A stretch of 7,240 nt of DNA from Rhodothermia bacterium. GTDB taxonomy: Bacteria; Bacteroidota; Rhodothermia; Balneolales; Natronogracilivirgulaceae. The position numbers and the translations under genes are program-made. The notes beneath the pieces are model-generated. The model saw only the letters and a program-made list of their open reading frames with translations, was not told the origin of the DNA and ran no database searches. Positions 1 to 5,355 of this stretch are shown piece after piece. Position 1 is the stretch's first letter. The number at the start of each line of letters is the position of its first letter. Location: assembly GCA_007122185.1 (NCBI GenBank), contig SKUI01000254.1, positions 1-7,240 on the forward strand, given 5' to 3'.

Positions 1-581
1 CCCAGCAGGCTTCCTGCATCCGCATCATCCGAAATACCCCTTCGTCCAATACCGATATCCGAGCGGTCATCCATGCCGATCCTGGGGCCAAGGTCGTCGC
101 CGAGCCCGGATCTTCTGGCAGCAATACCGGACAGGTCACCCCTGGAAAGGGAGCGGGAGCGGTCATGCAGCGCTATGTCGGTATCCTCCATGGCAAGGGC
201 GGGTGCATCATCGGCGTCGGGTGTTCTCTGGGTTCTGGTTTCAGGAGCTCTGGTCTCCGGCTCAAGTCGGAAACCGTCCGGCAGCACATCACTCAGATCG
301 ATCCGGGCCGGAACGCGCTCCTCTACTTCCATTTCTCTGACCGGTTCTTCTTCGATTTCGGGTTCTTCGGGCTGCGCTTCTTCTACACTCGGTTCCTCGA
401 CAGGAGGCTGAAAACGGGTAAGATTGATCTGGGCAATCTCTCTCATCTGAATCTGCCTGGCATCCGGATCTGATACGGAGGAGGTGATCAGTATCAGATA
501 GGCAGCCACGCAAAAGACGGCTGTTGCGAGCACCGAAAAGATGCCCTTTGCTGGATCCTTTTGTTTCGGGGGGATAATCAT
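1..581 (-). CDS. TonB-like membrane-anchored energy transducer, N-terminal part (runs off the window)
   Basis: The frame starts with ATG directly after the stop of the preceding exbD-like gene (TAGATG junction) and stays open to the window edge, giving about 193 residues with the 3' end missing. Residues 1-12 are short and basic, residues 13-36 form one hydrophobic segment (core VLATAVFCVAAYLILI) fit to be a signal anchor, and residues 58-92 are a Pro/Glu-rich stretch (for example EEPEIEEEPV). After that comes a charged, Asp/Arg/Gly-rich low-complexity linker. An N-terminal anchor plus an extended Pro-rich periplasmic linker beside ExbB/ExbD genes is the classic TonB or TolA layout: such proteins carry energy from the motor to an outer-membrane partner. 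The C-terminal domain that would decide between TonB, TolA or something else lies outside. The anchor contains no histidine, unlike E. coli TonB with its functional His20. Identification rests on architecture and position, not on a conserved domain. Confidence 0.72.
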   Translation of the reverse strand, partial: MIIPPKQKDPAKGIFSVLATAVFCVAAYLILITSSVSDPDARQIQMREIAQINLTRFQPPVEEPSVEEAQPEEPEIEEEPVREMEVEERVPARIDLSDVLPDGFRLEPETRAPETRTQRTPDADDAPALAMEDTDIALHDRSRSLSRGDLSGIAARRSGLGDDLGPRIGMDDRSDIGIGRRGISDDADAGSLL

Positions 582-1004
582 CTAAAGAGACATCGATTGA
601 ACATTGATGTTTTTTGGAATGCCTAACCTGTCACAGATATCCATGACATCGATAAGACTCTGCATCGTAATATCTTCGTGCGGTTCTATCAGGGCCGCCG
701 TGGATTGACCCTCTTCAGAAAGGTAGTCTTTCAGGTCCTGCAGCACCGATTCAAGTATCTGAAGATTTTGGTATTCGCCCCAAAAGGTGGACGTATGATA
801 ATCAGAAACCCGGAACGTATTGTCCGGATCGATATTGATCACGATCAGCGACAGTTCTCTTTCTTCGGTTACTTCCTGGTCATCAGGATCCGCCGAGGGG
901 AGATCGATATGCGACCGTACCGTTATGTCACTGATCACCACAAATCCAAAAAGGATGATCAATCCGATATCAATGAACCTGATAAGGAACGAACTGTTTC
1001 TCAT
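582..1004 (-). CDS. exbD: ExbD/TolR-like proton-channel subunit, second copy
   Basis: This 140-residue protein has the ExbD/TolR plan: a very short N-terminus, one transmembrane helix at about residues 7-25, and a periplasmic domain. Asp12 in the motif LIRFIDIGLIILF sits where ExbD and TolR carry the essential proton-path aspartate (E. coli ExbD Asp25). The C-terminal part has the family pattern of a helix followed by a final strand (LIDVMDICDRLGI, then INVQSM). It follows the first exbD-like gene after only 3 nt and is followed with no gap by the TonB-like gene, so translational coupling is likely. A longer acidic insert (about residues 36-50) and an aromatic stretch near residues 70-80 distinguish it from its neighbour. 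Two ExbD-type genes beside one ExbB gene are known in Bacteroidota and Xanthomonas TonB systems and in the Myxococcus AglRQS gliding motor. The family is secure; which machine it drives is inferred. Confidence 0.88.
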   Translation of the reverse strand: MRNSSFLIRFIDIGLIILFGFVVISDITVRSHIDLPSADPDDQEVTEERELSLIVINIDPDNTFRVSDYHTSTFWGEYQNLQILESVLQDLKDYLSEEGQSTAALIEPHEDITMQSLIDVMDICDRLGIPKNINVQSMSL

Positions 1005-1007
1005 AAC

Positions 1008-1400
1008 TTAGTTTCCGGTAAGTCTAACGTCAATGGCCTTGCTGATATTCAGATCATCACAAATTTCGGCAACCTGCATCGTGTATTTGGCCCTGGTATC
1101 ATAATTGGCCCTGATTCTGACCTTGGCCAGATCGCCAAACCTGTTGCGGTGGTTCTGAATGTAACGGCGCAGCTGTACCGTATCCTGCAGCTGGATATTT
1201 TCCCGTTCATCGATGAAAGTACCGTCGCTGGTGATACCGATATACAGGACCACTTCAGGACCGAGCGGGGGAAGCGCCGTCTCGCTGCTGGCAGGGAGCA
1301 CGATCATGGAATCCTCATCCAGATCGGAAATGACAATGAATCCGAAGAGAAGGATGAGCACCACATCGACAAATCGTAAAAGAAATCGGCCTCTTTTCAT
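1008..1400 (-). CDS. exbD: ExbD/TolR-like proton-channel subunit, first copy
   Basis: This 130-residue inner-membrane protein has one transmembrane helix at about residues 7-25. Asp12 in LLRFVDVVLILLF occupies the position of the conserved proton-carrying aspartate of ExbD/TolR/MotB-type subunits. The periplasmic part shows the family's strand-helix-strand pattern: VVLYIGITSDGTF, a helix with QLRRYIQNH, then VRIRANYD, and a final helix MQVAEICDDLNI. It shares the start pattern [LI]RF[VI]D with the next gene, which points to an old tandem duplication. The ATG is placed at 1400, where the transmembrane helix begins immediately; no clear Shine-Dalgarno precedes it. Unlike its neighbours it is separated from the upstream Ig-domain gene by 112 nt that hold an inverted repeat, so its expression might be adjusted separately. 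With ExbB it should form the proton-driven stator complex. Confidence 0.9.
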   Translation of the reverse strand: MKRGRFLLRFVDVVLILLFGFIVISDLDEDSMIVLPASSETALPPLGPEVVLYIGITSDGTFIDERENIQLQDTVQLRRYIQNHRNRFGDLAKVRIRANYDTRAKYTMQVAEICDDLNISKAIDVRLTGN

Positions 1401-1440
1401 CTGTTTGTATCATTTCGATTCATATGGTCAGAATGATCTT

Positions 1441-1491
1441 ACATGACAGGATGCAATCATGCGACTGTATGTCAGCAGTAGGCTGTCATGT
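1441..1491. repeat. 9-bp perfect inverted repeat in the gap between the Ig-domain gene and exbD
   Basis: ACATGACAG at 1441-1449 and CTGTCATGT at 1483-1491 are perfect reverse complements separated by 33 nt. The spacer itself has short self-complementary pieces (ACTG with CAGT), so the RNA could form a branched hairpin. In the direction of transcription no T-run follows, so it is not a standard intrinsic terminator. It sits in the only sizeable gap inside the operon (1401-1512, no convincing ORF). It could be an RNA stability or processing element that sets the ratio of ExbB to ExbD, or a regulator site. The arms are seen directly; the role is a guess. Confidence 0.5.
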
Positions 1492-1512
1492 TCGGTTCAT
1501 GTTGTATTCAAA

Positions 1513-2199
1513 TTAATCTTGTCCAACCGCTTGAAACGCCTTAACGAGATCCGTATCGGCAACCCGGACATCAACCGCATTGAACCCGGGTTCTTTGCCA
1601 AGCGTGAAGTCCATGGTTATTTCACCATTAACGTTAGTGGTCTCGGTCATCTTTTTGCTATTGTTGTCAAAAAAACCATCTCCCATGGTTACCTGGAACG
1701 ATACAGCTACCTCGTTCACAGGATTCCCGAACCGGTCCTGAACAACCACCCGTATTGGCTTGGGCAGTTTCCTGCCTGCCGGATGCGCCTGTAGATTGTT
1801 GTGTATTTCAAGGTTGGATGGTTCATTGGGGATGATGACTGTTTCCAGATCAGCTGTTATGTGTTTGAATTCAGGATCCTGGCAGCGAACGCGAACTCTG
1901 AGGATTCCGGTCTTTTTACCGGCTGTCAGATCAAAATATGCAGTGCCATTTTCGTCCGTGGTTATCGTGGTTTTTTCCGGTTGACTATTTACTTCACCGT
2001 TGCCGGCAGCGATCACATCCAGCCTTTGTCCGGAAACAGGGTTTTCATCCGTTCCGATGAGCTGGACACTTATGTTTTTCAGGGTATCAAAAGCCCGTAT
2101 TTGTGTTTCGTATGGTTTAACCTGCAGCCGATCCGGTTTCGGTATTTCCAGGGTCGGTTCTTCATATTCTGCCGCAGCTATGCCTGTTTCGTTATTCAA
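1513..2199 (-). CDS. Tandem bacterial Ig-like (Big_1/invasin-type) domain protein, possibly made only as an ExbB fusion
   Basis: Read from a TTG that overlaps the exbB stop (TTGA), the frame gives 228 residues. It contains two Ig-like units of the invasin/intimin Big_1 type. Unit 1 spans about residues 35-122, with NPVSGQRLDV and TTDENGTAYFDLTAG; unit 2 spans about 126-226, with VVVQDRFGNPVNEVAVSFQV, TTNVNGEITMDFTLG and FNAVDVRV. Such domains normally serve as extracytoplasmic spacers or adhesive modules. No signal peptide or membrane segment is visible, there is no ATG before about residue 172, and no good Shine-Dalgarno precedes the TTG. The frame is open back through an A10 run in the exbB 3' end, so a -1 frameshift or slippage there would join it to ExbB as one protein of about 520 residues. 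Other options are a translationally coupled TTG start, or a sequencing error in the homopolymer. The coding frame and Ig fold are well supported; the start and the location in the cell are not. Confidence 0.75.
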   Translation of the reverse strand: MNNETGIAAAEYEEPTLEIPKPDRLQVKPYETQIRAFDTLKNISVQLIGTDENPVSGQRLDVIAAGNGEVNSQPEKTTITTDENGTAYFDLTAGKKTGILRVRVRCQDPEFKHITADLETVIIPNEPSNLEIHNNLQAHPAGRKLPKPIRVVVQDRFGNPVNEVAVSFQVTMGDGFFDNNSKKMTETTNVNGEITMDFTLGKEPGFNAVDVRVADTDLVKAFQAVGQD

Positions 2200-3071
2200 A
2201 GATTTTTTTTTTGAGAATCACCGGTTTCACTACCCTGTTGCTGATATTGTCGCGGGCTTACAGGTTTGCTGCCCGAGCCTGCGGGAGAGAAATCAAGACC
2301 GCGTGAATTGTCACCAAGCTCAATAAGCCGGAACCGCAGCTCATCGGCTTTGGATGATATCCGTTCCAAATGTCTTGCAAAGTATCCTTCCGTAACCGTC
2401 GAAAAGAAATTGAGAGTGATACTGACGACAAGTCCGAGCAGAGTAGACATCAAAGCAAGACCCATACCGGCCAGAATGACATCTTTTTCCAGGGCTCCGG
2501 AGGAGAAAACAATGAACATCCCCCAAACGGTACCCAGAAGGCCAAGCGCACCGGCGGTATCTGACAGGAAGTCAATCCTGTTTTTGAACGTTTTGTATTT
2601 ATGCTGCTCGTTGGAGTAATAGTTGGAAATCTCGTCGTGCAGGTAATCGGCATTTCTGTTTGTCAGGAAAACATTCAGCAACTTGGCCATTAATCGTGAC
2701 AGCATATGGTCGGGTTCGTTGGAAACCTTTTTCCTGATATCCTTGATAGTGAGATTTTCGAAGCCGGTACGATGCAGGGATCTGTTCAGCCTTCTATCGC
2801 TGACGAGCTCATATACCTTCAGCGTGATCAGGAATACACCGATGACAAGCACTGCGAAGATTGGATACTGCATCACACCGGCCTGGCCTATCAGATCCCA
2901 CAGATTTGCTGAGGCAATCTCTCCGGTCAGTCCTTGCAATCCTTCCATTCCTGCAGCCACGCCGTTCTGATTGTTTACCTGTGCCTGCGCATTGAGTGGA
3001 AGCAGTGACAGAAAGCTTCCAGACGCCAACCCCAGGGCAACATATTTGTAATTAGTCATTTCGTTAAGCAT
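2196..3071 (-). CDS. exbB: ExbB/TolQ/MotA-type proton channel protein
   Basis: This 291-residue integral membrane protein has four hydrophobic stretches. The first (residues 8-27, ending in NAQAQ) resembles a cleavable signal peptide; the channel helices are at about 68-90, 174-196 and 199-223. A large cytoplasmic loop (91-172) lies between channel helices one and two, as in ExbB/TolQ. The hallmark GLLGTVWGM (residues 177-185) includes the pore-lining threonine (Thr181). Helix three, AGMGLALMSTLLGL, keeps the second threonine (Thr210) but has Leu205 where E. coli ExbB has the important Glu176. The tail after residue 250 is polar, low-complexity and Gln/Ser-rich, and ends at an A10 run. The start codon abuts the stop of the barrel gene (TAAATG); a second ATG lies at codon 5. 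With the two ExbD-like proteins downstream it should form a proton-motive-force-driven motor. Family assignment is firm; the cargo or partner is inferred. Confidence 0.92.
   Translation of the reverse strand: MLNEMTNYKYVALGLASGSFLSLLPLNAQAQVNNQNGVAAGMEGLQGLTGEIASANLWDLIGQAGVMQYPIFAVLVIGVFLITLKVYELVSDRRLNRSLHRTGFENLTIKDIRKKVSNEPDHMLSRLMAKLLNVFLTNRNADYLHDEISNYYSNEQHKYKTFKNRIDFLSDTAGALGLLGTVWGMFIVFSSGALEKDVILAGMGLALMSTLLGLVVSITLNFFSTVTEGYFARHLERISSKADELRFRLIELGDNSRGLDFSPAGSGSKPVSPRQYQQQGSETGDSQKKNL
2203..2212 (-). promoter_or_regulatory. A10 slippery run at the exbB / Ig-domain junction (candidate -1 frameshift or transcriptional slippage site)
   Basis: Ten consecutive T on the given strand make A10 in the mRNA. 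In the exbB frame it reads CAA AAA AAA AAT, so A AAA AAA falls in the exact phase of a -1 slippery heptamer. A -1 shift continues as AAA TCT TTG AAT AAC into the Ig-domain frame, avoiding the exbB stop three codons later. That frame has a stop just upstream of the run, so the run is essentially the only entry point other than the overlapping TTG. Runs of nine or more A are also known transcriptional slippage sites. I see no strong downstream pseudoknot. A base-count error in the homopolymer is a plain alternative. Confidence 0.5.
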
Positions 3072-4856
3072 TTATTTGTTTTTTAGAATCAATTCAATTC
3101 TGTCAGGATCAGAGTGAATTTTTTCCAGGTCTTTTGTGATGTCTATGGTGATGTTTCGGGTAATTTTCTGGACGTAAAGGTAGCGGCTTCTGGTTTCCTG
3201 CCAGGAGCCATTATCATCTGCCCAGTGCAGGCTGTATGTGTACAGGCCCGGGGGGATGATGGAGCCGTCAGAGAGTCGCCAGTTCCACTCAATGACATCC
3301 GGGAGATCAGATGCTGCCTGTATTTCGTTTATGACCTGTCCGTTTGCAGCGTAAATTCGCAGCGTCCATTCGCTTGCCGAAGCGTCCGCAGCGTTCACGG
3401 GCCTGATTCTGGCATTTTCAGGTGTCAGGATGGTTACCTGCTGATCTGCGATCAGCTCCTGGTTCACCGGAGTCGCACTTCTCATGGAATCCGCTTGCTG
3501 TGACCGATAGGTAACCGAAACGGGAATGTTCCGTCCGCTTTGCCGGCGTAACTGTTCTCTCAGACCTGCTGCACGAACCTGAGTGCCGTCTTCAACCACC
3601 AATTCCAACATGCGGTCGTTTGAGAGGATGTGATCGCGGATAAAGTCCAGGGTTTTGCGATAATTATCGGTTATGACAGGCTCCGGTGCCGCACCGGCCG
3701 GCAGCGGAGCGGTGTCGGGGCGCCGCCCGCTGTAAGGCATCCGGAAATAATCCTGCTGATGATCCAGGTTGCCGATATCATAAGCTGTCAGCTGCAGAAG
3801 ATCTTCCTCGGTGACCGTGGTTGTGTCGATTCTGCGAGTGAGGGTTACCTCCTTGTACTCGAGATAATCCGTAGAGGAGGTCAGAACTATTGCAGACGGC
3901 AAAATGGCATCGGTGCGTGAACGGGCAACCTCCGGCATGGCAACTGCAGCTGGACGGCGTTGGGGCAGCGGCGGCACTCTGTTGAACTCGTAAACCAGAG
4001 AGAACATATGTGAACCATACGTCTCTGACAATATGTCGTTGAATGGAATTTCGAACTGATAATTGATGCTGACACCACCATATGCGTGCATCTGTGCCTC
4101 GATATAACCTCTGTCGAAGCTCATATTCGTACCCATTCGGGCAAAGTATCCTTCGGTTGAAAATGCCTCCAGGTGTACTCTTGTGTCGAGCCCGTACCTG
4201 TCGTTTACAAATTCGACAGTTCCTCTTACTATGTCATGACGGTAACTCAAGGCACCGAAAAATTCAAGAGGCTCCTTGACACCGTTGCCGGAAAGCGAAA
4301 TGTCGGGCTCGTTAAGATTGCGGGCGCCCAGTGCCAGTTCCACATTTGATTGGGGCCGGGCGTAGATGCCTGCAGCAGAGTTGAACGTATTTCGCGAAAA
4401 TCCATTCTGAAAAACCGGATCCCCAAAGTCGAAGTCCACAAAATTGTCACGGTTGTAACCGACATGGTGCAGCGAACCGGTAACGCCGATGGAAATCCGG
4501 TGCCACAGCCGGACAGAGAAGGAACCACTCAGCTGACTGCGGGTGAAGACGGGACTGTTGAAGTAGCGGGCATGTGCTCCAGCGCCATACCTGCTGCCCC
4601 TGACACCGGGAAGGGATGCGACGAAATAGCCTTGCCTGAAGCCTGATTCCGAGCCGTCGGTAAAGCCCGAATAGTGCGTTTTTATCCCGAGGGCCACCTG
4701 AGGTCGCTGAAATGAGATCAAGGCGGGATTTCCAAGAATGGCTTTGCTGTCAAGTGTGCTTGTGGATGGTCCGCTGATAAAATCCTGGGATTGCACCTTA
4801 CTGGCTACAGCCGGGATAAACAGAACAAGTAATATGCAAAAGCAAATTAGCCTCAT
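3072..4856 (-). CDS. PorP/SprF-like outer-membrane beta-barrel with periplasmic and FlgD-Ig-like C-terminal extension
   Basis: This 594-residue protein starts with a signal peptide (residues 1 to about 23, hydrophobic core ICFCILLVLFIPAV). Residues 25-293 alternate polar and hydrophobic residues like an outer-membrane barrel and carry the NPAL motif (43-46) typical of PorP/SprF and related T9SS-associated barrels. The stretch FNSAAGIYARP (158-168) followed by LALGARNLNEP (174-184) also fits that family. Residues 294-390 are a Pro/Thr-rich linker. Residues 395-450 form a small alpha/beta region that could be a degenerate OmpA-like domain (weak). Residues 468-565 resemble a FlgD-type Ig fold, with RIYAANGQV and PPGLYTYSLHW. 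A charged tail ends in ELILKNK. PorP/SprF proteins are usually 300-350 residues, so about 250 extra residues make this an unusual fusion. It lies 10 nt after the small CHU_C-like gene and abuts exbB. PorP/SprF proteins assist type-B sorting-domain cargo in T9SS gliding bacteria. A PorV/UPF0164-type barrel is the main alternative. Confidence 0.75.
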   Translation of the reverse strand: MRLICFCILLVLFIPAVASKVQSQDFISGPSTSTLDSKAILGNPALISFQRPQVALGIKTHYSGFTDGSESGFRQGYFVASLPGVRGSRYGAGAHARYFNSPVFTRSQLSGSFSVRLWHRISIGVTGSLHHVGYNRDNFVDFDFGDPVFQNGFSRNTFNSAAGIYARPQSNVELALGARNLNEPDISLSGNGVKEPLEFFGALSYRHDIVRGTVEFVNDRYGLDTRVHLEAFSTEGYFARMGTNMSFDRGYIEAQMHAYGGVSINYQFEIPFNDILSETYGSHMFSLVYEFNRVPPLPQRRPAAVAMPEVARSRTDAILPSAIVLTSSTDYLEYKEVTLTRRIDTTTVTEEDLLQLTAYDIGNLDHQQDYFRMPYSGRRPDTAPLPAGAAPEPVITDNYRKTLDFIRDHILSNDRMLELVVEDGTQVRAAGLREQLRRQSGRNIPVSVTYRSQQADSMRSATPVNQELIADQQVTILTPENARIRPVNAADASASEWTLRIYAANGQVINEIQAASDLPDVIEWNWRLSDGSIIPPGLYTYSLHWADDNGSWQETRSRYLYVQKITRNITIDITKDLEKIHSDPDRIELILKNK

Positions 4857-4866
4857 GGAGATGACA

Positions 4867-5343
4867 TTACAAAGCCAGTGTAACTGATCCGCGACGGATC
4901 ACACGGCTGTTTCTTTCTATGAGATATAGATAAATACCCGGTTTCAGCGCCGAACCGCCTGTGTCGGTTCCATCCCAGATAATTTCGGATTGCCCGTTCG
5001 CCGCAAGTGAGCGCACCTGTTTGCCGTTCATGTCAAAAATCCGGACCAGAAATCCGGTAACAGCCTCGGCGCCCGAAAAGTCAAATCTGACGAAGTCGTT
5101 AAACCCGTTGTTGTTTGGGGTAAAGGGATTGGGTCCGACCCTTATACCGTCATTGTTACTCTGAAGTGACGTTGCGGCATGGCTATTGCTTGCAGGCATT
5201 TCCGCCTTACCGATCCCGACCAGATTTTCAGGAGCGGTTTCTGCAAAAGCTGTATTGATTCCCGGCAGGTGAACCATGGTAAGTACCAGTAAAATAGCGG
5301 CAATACCCCAAAAGAATCGTAATGATTGAGCAGCTTGTTTCAT
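4867..5343 (-). CDS. Small exported protein consisting of one gliding/T9SS type-B (CHU_C/FlgD-Ig-like) domain
   Basis: This 158-residue protein has a signal peptide (hydrophobic core IAAILLVLTMV, likely cleavage after AFA at residue 34) and a short polar linker (35-66). One complete C-terminal module follows (about 68-158). Its opening PNPFTPNNNGFNDFVRF matches the signature of gliding-motility-associated C-terminal (CHU_C) and FlgD-Ig domains, as do GKQVRSL, IIWDGTD and KPGIYLYLI further on. In T9SS bacteria such domains normally sit at the end of very large secreted proteins and act as sorting signals. Here there is almost nothing else to sort, so it may be a structural or docking piece. 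It begins 12 nt after the TPR gene stop, with AGGA overlapping that stop as a possible ribosome binding site, and ends 10 nt before the barrel gene. The adjacency recalls the pairing of type-B cargo with its PorP/SprF partner. Confidence 0.8.
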   Translation of the reverse strand: MKQAAQSLRFFWGIAAILLVLTMVHLPGINTAFAETAPENLVGIGKAEMPASNSHAATSLQSNNDGIRVGPNPFTPNNNGFNDFVRFDFSGAEAVTGFLVRIFDMNGKQVRSLAANGQSEIIWDGTDTGGSALKPGIYLYLIERNSRVIRRGSVTLAL

Positions 5344-5355
5344 CCGGGCAGGTTC

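Noticed and set aside
289..513. A short minus-strand frame of 74 codons inside the TonB-like region
   Set aside because: It overlaps in another frame the longer one starting at 581, which begins right at the exbD stop and has an anchor helix and Pro/Glu linker.
678..1379. A 233-codon open frame on the plus strand opposite both exbD genes
   Set aside because: It is antisense to two clearly conserved ExbD-like genes; its translation is rich in charged residues with no recognisable motif.
1441..1491. The inverted repeat as an intrinsic terminator
   Set aside because: No T-run follows it in the transcription direction, the stem is not GC-rich and the spacer is long.
1801..2214. A plus-strand open frame opposite the Ig-domain gene
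   Set aside because: The minus-strand frame shows two Ig-like repeats with clear family patterns; the plus-strand translation is aromatic-rich and shows none.
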